Source of the DNA: Selaginella moellendorffii
Lineage: Eukaryota; Streptophyta; Lycopodiopsida; Selaginellales; Selaginellaceae
Length of the DNA: 64,000 nt
NCBI RefSeq assembly: GCF_000143415.4
Contig: NW_003314261.1
Coordinates: forward strand, 2,073,802 to 2,137,801
Direction: 5' to 3'
Numbering within the stretch: the stretch's first letter is position 1; each line of letters starts with the position of its first letter. A program made the translations under genes and the position numbers. The notes under the pieces were generated by a model. The model was not told the DNA's origin, ran no database searches, and saw only the letters and a list, made by a program, of their open reading frames with translations. Below, piece after piece: positions 12,225-22,574 of the stretch.

Positions 12225-12480
12225 ACAACCATCTCTCTTGTTTAAATAAAGGCAATATATGAGACATTAAAGATAATATATATCTACATCAAACATTTTT
12301 GCCATATATAGAGTAAAATCTTGAAAAAATTTCATATCACTTTTAGAGCATTAGAGGTACTCCAACTCTTCTACCAACATTATAAAGAAGGAATTCTTGT
12401 TTAGTTGCATTTGAGGTTGCAAATAGAGGAGCCTTGTAACAATTGTTATATGGAAGGAAAAACCGTAAAATGAAAAGGAT
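12225..12480. repeat. Diverged repeat, copy 2 (partner at 9840-10130)
   Basis: This is the direct, diverged copy of 9840-10130 on the other side of the inverted-repeat element. Shared blocks occur in the same order. The copy has more stops than its partner and no coding capacity is supported. Confidence 0.6.
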
Positions 12481-14116
12481 TATTATATTGAAGTGAAAGT
12501 GAATTATTGGTTGAATTTGGGGATGGAGGTGGAGACTTACATGAAAGCTTTCTGGGACTTGAAATAAACTTCTTTTGAACCATTCTAACACTCAAGAAGA
12601 ATTAACAATAAAAATTATTTGATAACTATAATGTTGGTATTGATTAATATACTATATTTTAATCTTGGGAATGAGGTTTTATTATAATATAGACTAAACC
12701 TTAATTATAAGTCTTGATAGCAAGGTTACATATTAATTACAATCTATTGTTAAAGATAAGTGGCTTTAGGGTTCTAAAAGCTAAAGACTAGCACATAATA
12801 AATATGTAGCTTTATTTTAGCTTGCCATTATTTTAGTTTGCTAACTTTTTGTTTTAGATTATGAAAGTAAAAGAAACATTTTATTAATAGTGATAATGGT
12901 CTCTATATTCCCAGACAAATAATAAGAACCAAAAGTGTAATATAGAGATTGTGGTAATGAAACAAAATTAATATTCTCACATTTCTGTATGCTAAAATTA
13001 ATTATAGATTTTTTGTATTCTTTGCTTTCTATCTCTATAAAAACCACATTGAATGAATGAAAAAAAAAGTATTCTGAACTATCTATACATTTCTATCCTA
13101 ATGGTCAATTTTTGAATTAAATATTTAAATATTGAAAAATCAAAATATTAAAATCTTAAAATATACAATAGAAATTTTCAGTGGCATAGCAAATTTCAAT
13201 ATTCCCATATTTATTTGGGTAAAAAAAAAGATCTTTATAACCAAAATATTATGTATGTATAATACTTTTATTTTATAAAATACTTATTAATTATTTTATT
13301 GTATAGCTTACATTAGAAAAACAAAATTCTACAAACAAATAGATTCAAAATATAAATTTCTCCAAACAATTAATAATTAGATTCATGAATTTCATGTTTG
13401 CCAAGGAATAATATTTTTTTGATATGAAATTTATTTGTCAAATTTATAGTTGACTACATTGACTAACATTGATTTTAGCTGAGTTGAGCTGATCTCAATT
13501 TTGGATCATTCCCCTTGGAGTTCCATAAAAAAAATTTTTAATATTACACAAAAAATCTAATGGGTAAAAACCACTTATGTAAAATAAAAATATTTAATAA
13601 ATTAAATTGGGCCAAAGGATATTTAAAGAACTTATAAAAATACTTATAGACTTACACTAGAAAATAAATCTAAAGTATTGACATCTAAAAAACTATAAAT
13701 AATTACAATGTAAATTGATGTAGTAGCTACTTTCAATTATGACCCATTCAAAGATGCCAAAGAACTCTTAAGAATAGTAATGAAAATTAAATTAGTATAG
13801 AATACAATAAACAATCACATAGAAATACTTGCCTTTATAATTATATTTATAATAACAATGTTTTTAACCTATAACAAAGCTATGTAAAATAAAAACACTT
13901 AGATCTACAGTATTTAATTGATACTATAGTTTTAAAAAATTTAAAATTGCTCTATAAGGTATATAAAATATATAGACTGTGAGACATAAATCCCTAATCC
14001 CCAAAGTAGAGCCAAAAGGGTGTGATATGGTAGTGACCAAAGTGGAAACTAAACAAGCATAACACATTTAGATTAAAAACTCTGATTTAAAAAGTCGAGA
14101 GCAAGAGTGGAACTTT

Positions 14117-14265
14117 TCATGAAATACTTGAGGAACAAGTACAAAATGATCAATAAGTGAGTCTCTAGAAATGGGATATAAGCACTCTTACTCTCCTCAT
14201 GAAATACTTGAGGAACAAGTACAAAACGATCAATAAGTGAGTCTCTAGAAATGGGACATAAGAGG
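14117..14265. repeat. Two-copy tandem repeat of about 79 bp
   Basis: The block starting tcatgaaatacttgaggaac and ending tctctagaaatgggatataa (14117-14180) is repeated almost exactly at 14197-14262, with about two substitutions in the shared part. The near identity suggests a recent duplication within the AT-rich tract. Confidence 0.9.
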
Positions 14266-14999
14266 ATTAACACATGATATGTAGAAGTGTCAAAATTGTG
14301 CCCAAGATGGAGTCTGAGATGAAAATTTCATTAATAATTTAGGGTTTAATACATGGAGTCTGAGATGGAAAATTTAATAACTTACATGGACAATTTAATC
14401 ATTGATTATTTTTTAGATACACTACTCATTTCTTTCTCTCAAAATATAAGCTTTATATCATAAATACTCAAAACTATCCATTACCATGCATAACTAATAA
14501 CTTGCATTAAGGTACTATCAACAACTATTCCCCATCAAAGGGTATAAACATCAACAAGTAAATTTTCGGCAATTACTTTAGAAGATAGTTTACTGCTATT
14601 CAAAAGTCTATATAGCTATCAATGCTTGCATTAGAGACTTGAAATAGTTTCACCACAAAAAATGGTTCTCATCTTTAATCTTTATCTAATATGTATAACA
14701 TGAAGTAAAAATATAATATATATGCATTGTGTGTTCCTTGAATATAGATGGTAGCAAATTCTAGAATTGTATGCAATTAAAATTGTAACTTTTCCAAAAC
14801 AGATATATAATAGAAAACATATTATCACTTAGATTTACTATCTTTCTCACCCTTTTAGTATTCAATTTAAATTTATTAATTTATATTAATATACATAAAA
14901 TTGTGTTGATTTTTTTTAAAATAAAAAATTACAAGTATTTAATAATAAGCTAACAAGTTATTATCTGATACTTTTGTTTAATTTATTGATTAAGTTTTA

Positions 15000-15503
15000 C
15001 TATTTATTTATTTGGCATATTTCTGTTGTAAATGAAAGAATATCACCTTCAAGCCATGCATTAACATTAAATTTTCTAGATGTGACATAGCTATCAGGAT
15101 TATTTGGTAAAGGTGGTATAATTTCAACCCATTCTGGATACCATCCAGGTTTATGACCAGAATTATCATGTGATAAAGTCATTTCACAAATTACATCAGG
15201 TTCCTCCAAACATTCTGCTTCTAAATCTGAAAATGTTGAAAGTGTACATCTTTCAAAATCATCTCTATTTTTGTTATCAAGATTCTTAAATTCAAGAATT
15301 TTTCTAAAGTATGTAATAAATGTTACTTTTATATTTGCATCAGTTCCAGCATCGTCTACACATGCTGTTTTAATATTTATACCATATAAACACTGCATAA
15401 AAAAAATTTAGAAAACTAGAAAAGCATTAATTGCATTTTAAATTACCCCAATTATGCTTGGTATAAAAGAAATTAACAGGAATATAGTGATGAATGAGAC
15501 CAT
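15000..15503 (-). CDS. Secreted PLAT/LH2-domain protein
   Basis: Two exons, 15503-15447 and 15392-15000, joined by a 54-bp GT-AG intron, give 149 aa. Residues 1-19 (MVSFITIFLLISFIPSIIG) form a hydrophobic signal peptide. The rest is one PLAT domain: AGTDANIKVTF near the start, then FERC, CEMTLSHDNSG and PGWYPEWVEI, as in plant PLAT-domain stress proteins. Those proteins are small, reach the ER or apoplast, and are linked to abiotic stress and ER-body lipid metabolism in Arabidopsis. Several cysteines could form disulfides. The length is slightly under the usual 180 aa. The coding sequence is as AT-rich as the tract around it and unlike the GC-rich exons of the other genes here, yet it is fully open. 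Confidence 0.85.
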
Positions 15504-15533
15504 CTTCTTATTCTCAACTTGAACTTGATCAGC

Positions 15534-15540
15534 TTTTATA
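15534..15540 (-). promoter_or_regulatory. TATA-like box upstream of the PLAT gene
   Basis: TATAAAAG reads on the minus strand about 31 bp before the ATG at 15503. With usual spacing, transcription would start almost at the ATG, so either the leader is extremely short or this motif is not the one used. Confidence 0.4.
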
Positions 15541-15654
15541 GTAAACCTAAATGAAACTCTAGATTGACATATGGCAGTATCTTTGTGCTTCTAAGCTCCT
15601 TGCTTGGCAGCATTGTTTCGCGCCAAACGTGAGTTGGACAGCAGACAATGATCT

Positions 15655-15696
15655 GGAATCCGCCAGAATTCGTGTGGAATCCGCCAGAATTCGTGT
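15655..15696. repeat. Exact 21-bp tandem duplication
   Basis: ggaatccgccagaattcgtg plus t occurs twice back to back (15655-15675, 15676-15696). It lies at the right boundary of the AT-rich tract, between the PLAT and AAA-ATPase genes. The rest of 15504-15892 holds no recognisable gene; its right part is probably the 3' UTR of the AAA-ATPase. Confidence 0.9.
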
Positions 15697-15892
15697 GCCA
15701 CTGCCAGCCTTGTGACGTTCACCGGCTAATCTTGCTATGGTAGGTGAAGTGAAAAGCCAAGCAACGCTTGTAGTTCTCGAGCTCGCTCGCTCACCCGCTT
15801 CAATCAAATCGTGTCCCCGGACCGAGGACGACTAGTTCTTTTTTGTTTCTCAAGAAAAGTTGTGAAGTTGGATCAAGCAAAACTTGCAGCGA

Positions 15893-17311
15893 TCAATCTA
15901 CCTGGGATGAATTTAGCTTGGCCTTCTTCTTTGCCTCGAGAGCTGCAATCACACTCTCCAGCGCCGGCGTCTCGTGGCTCCTGTTTTGGATCAGCAGCTC
16001 GGCGATCTCTGCCGGAGTCACTTGCACCTCCCCGATGAGCTCCTCGATCCTCGGAAACAGGCGATGGTCCTCCACGTCCAAGTGCGTCCTCGCGAGAACT
16101 TTGAAAGCCGGGAAGGCGCAGTAAGACAGGCAGATGTGCATGTCCATCCTCCCGGATCGAATGAGCGCCGGATCGAGCTGGTCGATGTGGTTCGTTGTAA
16201 AGATTAAGATCCTCTCGCTTCCGGTGGAAGACCACAAGCCATCGGTGAAGTTGAGAAGCCCAGACAGCGTAACTTTGCTCTTCTTCTCGTCTTCTTCATC
16301 ATCATCGTCGTCATCATCATCGCTCTCGCCACCATCTTTCTTCTTTTTCTTCTCGCCCTCCTCCCCGGGACGCTTCTTGAGATCCAGCGAGCAGTCGATG
16401 TCCTCGATCACCACGATCGCCTTGTTGCTGATGGCGGTGAGGTACTTCCTCAGATTCGAGTTGTTCTTCACGTCAGTGAGCTCCAGATCGTAGATGTCAT
16501 ACCCGGTGAAGTGAGCTATGGCGGCGATGAGCGACGACTTCCCAGTTCCTGGCGGCCCATGGAGAAGATACCCTCGCTTCCACGCCCTTCCAATCTTCCG
16601 GAAGTAGGCCTCGCCGCCCATAAAGCCGCGGAGATCGTCCATGATCTGCTGCTTGAGCTCAGGGTCCATAGCCATGCTCTCGAAAGTTGCAGGATGATCG
16701 AATGGAACCGACATCCACGGCCGCTTCCGGTACTCCCAGCCGCTAAAGTTCGTGAAGAGCTTCCTCTTGCGGTTCCTGTGCTGGACCTCCTCGGCGTTCT
16801 TGACGACGTGCTCCAGATAGCTCGGGAGGATCGACTGCGCGAGCTTCGTGTCCACCTCCAGCGTGTAAGATCGCCGCGTGCCCCAGCGCCGCGACTCGCT
16901 GTTCTCGATCACGCGTCGCGTCCACCAGAAGGAGACGCCGCGAAATCTCTCCCGGACGCTCTCGCCACTCGCGAGCGCGAAGCTGGGCTTGGCGGAGTTC
17001 TTGACGCGGACGAGATCGAGGCGGCGGGTGGAGGCTGTCCGGGCGGAGGCGGAGGTCAGCTCCGCGACGTGGAGGTGGACGAGATCATACATCTCGTTAA
17101 GCGAGGAGCCGGCCCACTCGTGGACGTCAATGCGGGTCTTGCTCGTCCAGAAGAGGAAGTAGAGGCGCGGGAGAAAGGAGATGGCGGCCTCGCGGAGGAA
17201 ATCGCGTACCTCGCGTGGAAGGATGCCGCGGAGAAAGGCGACGAGGCCGATGAGCGAGCCGATGTAAGCGACGATGCTATCCCCGGATCCCCATACTCCT
17301 CCGCCCATCAT
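15893..17311 (-). CDS. AAA-ATPase, plant BCS1/HSR4/ASD family
   Basis: A single exon encodes 472 aa. The N-terminus has a hydrophobic segment (IGSLIGLVAFLRGILP) followed by the AAA-associated domain typical of this family. The AAA core starts near residue 230: Walker A GPPGTGKSS, Walker B IVVIEDIDCS, an acidic/lysine insert with a run of aspartates, sensor 1 IFTTNHIDQLDPALIRSGRMD with the second-region arginines. Plant members (BCS1/OM66, HSR4, ASD) sit in mitochondrial outer membrane or ER and respond to salicylic acid, stress or seed development. Lack of introns and length agree with the family. Which subgroup it belongs to cannot be decided by eye. Upstream lie a TATA motif and a W-box cluster. 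Confidence 0.93.
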   Translation of the reverse strand: MMGGGVWGSGDSIVAYIGSLIGLVAFLRGILPREVRDFLREAAISFLPRLYFLFWTSKTRIDVHEWAGSSLNEMYDLVHLHVAELTSASARTASTRRLDLVRVKNSAKPSFALASGESVRERFRGVSFWWTRRVIENSESRRWGTRRSYTLEVDTKLAQSILPSYLEHVVKNAEEVQHRNRKRKLFTNFSGWEYRKRPWMSVPFDHPATFESMAMDPELKQQIMDDLRGFMGGEAYFRKIGRAWKRGYLLHGPPGTGKSSLIAAIAHFTGYDIYDLELTDVKNNSNLRKYLTAISNKAIVVIEDIDCSLDLKKRPGEEGEKKKKKDGGESDDDDDDDDEEDEKKSKVTLSGLLNFTDGLWSSTGSERILIFTTNHIDQLDPALIRSGRMDMHICLSYCAFPAFKVLARTHLDVEDHRLFPRIEELIGEVQVTPAEIAELLIQNRSHETPALESVIAALEAKKKAKLNSSQVD

Positions 17312-17395
17312 CGCTAGTGATCGATCACTCCAGGTGGGAATCCATGGATCGCTTGCTCTCGCGGCGGCGATCGATCACTCACCCATGGGGCTTTT

Positions 17396-17405
17396 CATAT
17401 ATATT
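17396..17405 (-). promoter_or_regulatory. TATA box of the AAA-ATPase gene
   Basis: AATATATATG reads on the minus strand about 85-95 bp upstream of the ATG at 17311, a normal position for a plant core promoter. Confidence 0.55.
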
Positions 17406-17448
17406 CCCGGTTTGTTACTTACGGGCCAAGTAAACGGATTTTCGTTGG

Positions 17449-17480
17449 CCGTCAACGTCAAAGCCTTTGACGGTCAAACG
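17449..17480 (-). promoter_or_regulatory. Clustered W-box (TTGAC) elements upstream of the AAA-ATPase
   Basis: Four TTGAC cores, on both strands, fall within about 30 bp: gtcaac and gtcaaa, then tttgac and ggtcaaa, arranged as a near palindrome. They lie about 140-170 bp upstream of the ATG and about 50 bp beyond the TATA motif. WRKY factors bind TTGAC(C/T), and clustered or inverted W-boxes are common in defence genes. Occupancy is an inference. Confidence 0.5.
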
Positions 17481-17656
17481 TGTGTCACGCGCAAGTTCCG
17501 TGCAATTCGTGGATGGTTCTAGCAAAATACTTACAACTTGGTTATTGATCTTTCGACTCACCATGAAGCACATATACTGAGAAAAAAAAAATGTGCTAGC
17601 AATGCCAAGAACAAGGAATTAAGTGCGAGCAAGACAACACTTTCCGCGGGAAGAAC

Positions 17657-17756
17657 NNNNNNNNNNNNNNNNNNNNNNNNNNNNNNNNNNNNNNNNNNNN
17701 NNNNNNNNNNNNNNNNNNNNNNNNNNNNNNNNNNNNNNNNNNNNNNNNNNNNNNNN
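17657..17756. other. Assembly gap, 100 N
   Basis: Exactly 100 N. A round number is often a placeholder, so the true missing length is unknown. The gap removes the 3' part of the ubiquitin-like-domain gene to its right. The 345 bp between the gap and the AAA-ATPase start show only promoter-like sequence. Confidence 0.95.
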
Positions 17757-20700
17757 GCCTCAGGTACCTGTTTGAGCAGAAGAACGATCAGGGAAGAAAT
17801 AAAAAATCTTACTTCCGGATTGGCAGGCTGCTGCTGCTGATGCTGGATGACGCTTCTCAGCATCGGCTGCATTATACTCCCGATATCCACATTCTGCGAG
17901 CCAGCACCACCTTCTCCCAAAGTTTGCATCATCTGCTGTGCAAGGTTGCCAAACGCAGGAGTCCTGATAATGTTCCCGATGAGGCTTGCAAAGTTGTTCT
18001 CGTTGAGCGACGGTGACGTCGGTGGTGGCGACCTTGAATCAGTTCTAGCAGCAGGATCACTCTGACTTGAGCTCTCCGTCCGCCTTCTAGGCTGTACAAG
18101 AATTTACTGAGTGAACAGAAAGAGATTGAAACATACCACTAGCGGACGCAAGCGGCCCAAACCCAAGCCAGCCGGAAGATTTAAGCTAGGCTGGGGAGCA
18201 GTCGGAGTAGAGGTTGTAGTAGCTGTTTGGTCGAGTGACCTGTTGGTTGCATCACGAGAATCTGTCGATGGCTGCAATAGCACAAAGTTAGCAACAAGCT
18301 TCCAAGTTTTAAAGTTAGCTCAGTACTAGTGAGGGCGGTTGAAATGGGATTGAAGAAGTCTCGCTTGGAGATGGTTGAGGTGCTGGAACACTAGCAGGCT
18401 GCTGAGGGATGGAGACTTGTGCTTGCGCTGCAAGAGAGATAAAACAAGTTAAAACGCTTCAGTTTTAAACCAAACCAATGCAGATTACCCAGAGTAGTGG
18501 TGGGAGGAGCTGGTCCTTGTGGAAAAACTTGCGAGCTAAACGGAGCTGGTACCTGAAAATTTCCTGTTTGGAAACCAGCAAGTTGGCCGAGTGTAGCTCC
18601 CAGCATCGACGTCAAAGGATTGGATCCCATGCCCATCGTGGAGCCATTAAACTGCTGTGGATGCTGTGGAGCTCGTAAGTTTGCAAGCCCTCCAGGCCAG
18701 AGCTGGTTTAGCGCCTGTGAAACCTGTGCCATTTGTGCCGTTGGGGCAGCTTGCATAGGCACACTGGAATTAGCACCAACTGTACCTTCGTTGTCGGCTG
18801 GTGAAGCTCCAGGGCTTAAGTTCCTGGAGCGAGACGATAGCACCCGAGCGTCACCGTTATCCTGGATAACCATGATCGTCTCTTGTACCACAGCACTGGG
18901 AATACCCTGCGAGTTGTCATCTCCAACGTTTTCTTGGCCAGCACCATCTAAAACGCCCGCTGGTATTCCAGTCATAGGAACCTGTGGTTGCTGTGGTAAT
19001 CCTCCCTCTTCGGTAGAAGGCGCGGCCGGAGCATTCGTTGAAGGTACTCCGGTATCACTCGTATGAATGTGGATGTTCAGGCTTCTTGGTCCTTGAGCAC
19101 CTGGCCACCCCGGAGGAAACGGTGATCTTGCAGGGAAAGTACCTATCGGTTGAAAAGGCATCGGCTGCAAAATCAGTATGCACTCAGCCACAAATAAAGG
19201 TACAAATCACGAGCTTACCTGAACCATCATCTGATTTGGTCCAGTAGGAGAAACGAAAACTGCCGGACCAGAATTTACAAAGGCTTCAGCCTGTAGAAAC
19301 CATGTGAAAGGTGCTCAGCGGAAGTAGCAAAGAATGAAATCTAGATGCTTACAGGCGTGGATCCCATATGCAAAGTCATGGTAGTCCTGCCAAGTTCCAT
19401 CAGTAGAGCCCCAAGCTGCTGCATAATCGTCCCACTCCAAGCAGCAGCAGCTTGGACCTCTCCACGCATATTGACGTCGGCCAGTGTCACTTCGTTCTCA
19501 AGTTGTCCAGCCAATGCCTTAACAATTCAGGTTACTATGGAGTCAAAAAAAATGGAGAGAACTTACAGCAAGAAGCACCGCAGCCTGACCAGTAAGTAGC
19601 GACTGCGCACGACGAATGATTCCACCCAGCCCTGCCGGACTGAAAAGCGGTCTATTCACTGCAGGAGGACTTCTTTGTCCATTTGCAGAAGGTTCACCAA
19701 GAGCAGGAGGAGAAGTCTGGCTTGAGCTTTGGTTCTGAGTCTGGGGCTGGTTTGATGGCGGATTCGGAGTCTGGTTCGGAGTCTGGTCCGGAGTCTGGTT
19801 CGAAGGCTGGTTTGAAGGCTGAGCACTCGCAAGTCCTGTGAAACATGTCAATTTTTTGGAAGCTTGGAGCCAAAAAAGAAAAGAAAGAAACACACTCACC
19901 AAACATTTGTTCCATGCGACTGAGATAAATTGCCATTGTTGTCAGTGCATCAGGCGGAACCTGAAACCCCTGGTTTCCTCCAAAGGAAAGGCCCAGGCGC
20001 GGGGCAGTAAGAGGTGTACCTTGTTGCAAGTCGGCCGGACCCATGGGAACGTTTGATCCTGGAAGGTTTCCAACAGAGCCAAGAACAGCCGAAACAATCT
20101 GTCACCATTATACAGTAAGCCAAGAACAAAAACAGAAAACTAGCGGAGGAACTCACTCTATTAAAATCAGGAATCCCTCCATCCCCGACGGTCGGAACAT
20201 TGATAGTTCCAACGACGAGACTGTGAGTGACTCCCCGGCCTTGCTGGTTCGGATCCGCTTGTCCCTGCGCACTCGCTTGATCGGCTATAGAAACTTAAGT
20301 CGTTTAGTCTCACGTTTTCCGAAAGTTCTACTCACCTTGAGCTTGAGTTTCACCGGACTGTGGTTGCGGCCTTGCCACCAAATGCAACGTATGCCCGTCT
20401 TCAACGTCTGGCCATCATCGCTAAGAAGATCAAAAAATGTTCGCAGAAACAAAGACAAGGAACATACTGTAAGCCGATAGAAGTTGATCGTCTTTCAGCA
20501 CTCTCCCGCGGCAAATCAGCCTTTGGTCCTGCGCTGGAATTCCCACCAGTTCCTGGAGTTGCTCTTTCAAGGCAGGCACAGATATCTACGAGAGAGAGAG
20601 AAAGAAAAAAACCGTGAACATCCTCCTTGTTCTTCCAATCTAAAACCATTTTAAAGACACTTACATCCTTGTTTACTCGAACAGTGTGGCTCGCCGAGTC

Positions 20701-20793
20701 CAATGTCCTGATCCTGATCTCGACGGTAGAAGAATTGCTCGATCCCGATCCAGTTGAGCTCTCAGCTTCTCCCTCGTTTGCTCCGCTGCTCAT
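17757..20793 (-). CDS. Ubiquitin-like domain protein, CIP73/BAG6-like (3' end in gap)
   Basis: The ATG at 20793 begins MSSGANEGEAESSTG. Residues about 22-95 form a ubiquitin-like domain spread over three exons: VEIRIRTLDSASHTVRV, then ISVPALKEQLQELVGIPAQD and RLICRGRVLKDDQLLSAY, then NVEDGHTLHLVARPQ. The third begins at a ccag acceptor near 20386. A long Gln/Pro/Asn/Ser-rich region follows with patches of higher order (RPLFSPAGLGGIIRRAQSLL; NLNIH-like strand SLNIHIHTSDTG; FASLIGNIIRTPAFGNLAQQ). This layout matches plant CIP73-like and animal BAG6/Scythe proteins, chaperone-associated UBL proteins; Lotus CIP73 binds the symbiosis kinase CCaMK. About ten short introns are seen. The reading ends a few codons into the exon at 17757-17766, where the gap begins. 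Confidence 0.8.
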
Positions 20794-21111
20794 TGTAGGC
20801 ACTGCTGATAAGAAGGAAAAGGAAAAAATCCATATCTTTCCACCATTCGCGAGCTTAGCAAAGCGCCTACCAGGAACGCTGTGCCGGTGACCCAGAATGG
20901 ATGCCGCAGTGGAGAGCGCCTTGGTCGAAAAAAAACAATGCACTGTTCTTCTTCGTCTAGGGCAAGTGAAAAATTAGGTCTGGGATTATTATGTAGGTTA
21001 AATCAGATCAAAGCCACGTGGCAGTTCTCTTAAACCCCAGCGTTTAGGATCGACGGTGGGCGCCATTGGGCGGGAAAATTCAAACAGGTTTAGGGTTCTT
21101 GGATCCGAGTT
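20794..21111. promoter_or_regulatory. Divergent promoter region, UBL gene and CTF7
   Basis: 318 bp separate the two divergent start codons. A G-box palindrome GCCACGTGGC lies at 21013-21022. An E2F-type site GGGCGGGAAAA lies at 21068-21078, 34-44 bp before the CTF7 ATG. A telobox-like tttagggtt lies at 21089-21097. The E2F site suits an S-phase cohesin gene. The motifs are read directly; their use is inferred. Confidence 0.5.
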
Positions 21112-22434
21112 ATGGCCGACGAGCCGGAATGGCTCCAGGCGAAGGCGCCGGCGGTCGTCACGTACCGGCGACGCAAGAGGTATGCGCCGCGGCTTTGTTC
21201 ATTCCTAGATTCAAGACGGGCGGATGGATTTTCAGGAAACCGGCATCCGATGAGGAGAAGTCGGATGGCTCCGACGGGGAATCCGACGTCTTGAGGCCGC
21301 TGGCGCCGTGCAAGAGCTCGAAGAATGCCGCGCTGCCGCAGCCAAAGCGGCAGCGCGGCGGCGGCGGGCAATACTTCCTGGATTTCGGGCAGTCGGATTT
21401 CTCCCAGAGCGCATGCAAGGTCTGCGGCCTCGTCTACGCGCGAGGCCAAGAGAACGACACCAAGGTTCACGAGATCTTCCACAGAAACTTCCTTCGCGGG
21501 ATCCAGTTCAAGGTGAATCGATCGATGCCTGATCTCGCTTCTTACATTCTCTCGGTTCTTGCAGGGCTGGCGAAACGAGAGAGTCGCCGCTCGATTCGAG
21601 GATAGAAGCAGTCGAGTCATTGTAGTTCTTCCGCAAGATCCCGCCCAACACCACACAAAGGTATCGATCCCCTATGCTCGTGAAGTAGTGCGCTAAAACT
21701 CCATAACCAGGTGAAAGAGGTCGCCACAACCATGGAGAAAGAGATGGGCCTTCCTCCAGACTGGTTGCTAAACACCCAATACAAGGTACCTTGGAAATGG
21801 AAGGCCTCCTTTTCTCTCGTTTCTCTCATAGCGAAGCCGTCTTGCAGGTTTACCTCTATGTTGAATCGAAGAGAGTACTCGGCTGTGCCGTTGCCGAGCC
21901 GATCGACGAAGCATTCGTTGCCAGGGTCGAGAGAGATCACTGCGATAAGGGGAAAGGTACGTAAGAACAAACTGCAAACAAGTTTCTCACGCATGGCTCT
22001 TTTGTTCTACAAATCAGCCGCGAGTGTGAAGAAGGAGATGGTATTTGGCAACATCAAGTTCGTCAGAGAGGTCCAGCGCAAGATCAAAACCAGCAGCAGC
22101 AGCAGCAGCAGCAGCAGCGCGGATCTAAACAAGTCGATCTCGTATGACAACAACGCTCCGGTGGCGGCCGCGTGTGGCATCCGGGGACTGTGGGTGATGC
22201 ATTCCTTCCGGAGAAAAGGAATAGCGTCTCGTCTCCTCGATACGATCAGGTAAGCTCACGTACGTAACTCCTCTCGGCCGGAGCTCATTCTGCTTGGTGT
22301 TTCTTGCCAGGGACGATTTTGCCTTTGGATCCCAGATAAAGCTTGACAAGCTCGCCTTCTCACAGCCGACTGGAGACGGTATAGCATTCGCATCCAGCTA
22401 TCTCGACACGGATAGACTTCTCATATATACTTAG
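21112..22434 (+). CDS. CTF7: Sister-chromatid cohesion N-acetyltransferase CTF7/ECO1
   Basis: Seven exons: 21112-21179, 21236-21512, 21565-21660, 21711-21785, 21848-21956, 22018-22249, 22311-22434, giving about 326 aa. It has a short basic N-terminus (VVTYRRRKR), then the C2H2 finger of the ESCO family (QYFLDFGQSDFSQSACKVCG ... HEIFHRNF), a linker (GWRNERV) and the acetyltransferase domain with IRGLWVMHSFRRKGIASRLL for acetyl-CoA binding and FASSYLDTDRLLIYT at the end. The enzyme acetylates cohesin SMC3 in S phase. A serine run of about nine residues lies before the GNAT core. The first intron was set at 56 bp because its use gives VTYRRRKR joined to KPASDEE in frame. It is shorter at the N-terminus than budding-yeast and animal forms with PIP motifs. 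Confidence 0.93.
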
Positions 22435-22574
22435 CGTTGCAAAGAGATGCAAGCGTCGATTTTGTCCGCTCGAATCATCTGTATAATCCATCGCCGGGAG
22501 AGTTTCGATCGTCATTCCTCGGAATATGAACAAGCGTTCATGAGAAATAAAAGACAACGAACCATTTTATCTGC

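Larger units (their letters stand above)
4600..14999. other. AT-rich, repeat-rich tract with decayed sequence
   Basis: About 10 kb with visibly much lower GC than both flanks. The change is fairly sharp near 4600 and again near 15550. The longest open frames are under 110 codons. Pieces with protein-like composition occur at 4807-5082 (lysine-rich tail), 5085-5291 on the minus strand, 5579-5770, 6025-6327 and 9328-10013, but I cannot name them except for a weak methylase resemblance in 9328-9704. Several repeats listed separately lie here. No tRNA, rRNA or organelle gene is seen. The tract is best read as old inserted and eroded repetitive DNA. Nothing further is recognised in 6330-9300 and 12500-14070. 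Confidence 0.7.

Noticed and set aside
4600-15550. Organelle DNA insertion as the source of the AT-rich tract
   Set aside because: No plastid or mitochondrial genes are present, and Selaginella organelle genomes are GC-rich, the opposite of this tract.
16511-17317. Plus-strand open frame of 268 codons
   Set aside because: It is antisense to the AAA-ATPase exon, GC-rich by reflection, and shows no recognisable domain.
21180-21208. A 29-bp first intron in CTF7
   Set aside because: An AG at 21208 gives an in-frame join, but 29 bp is too short for normal splicing. The next AG at 21235 also keeps the frame and gives a typical 56-bp intron.
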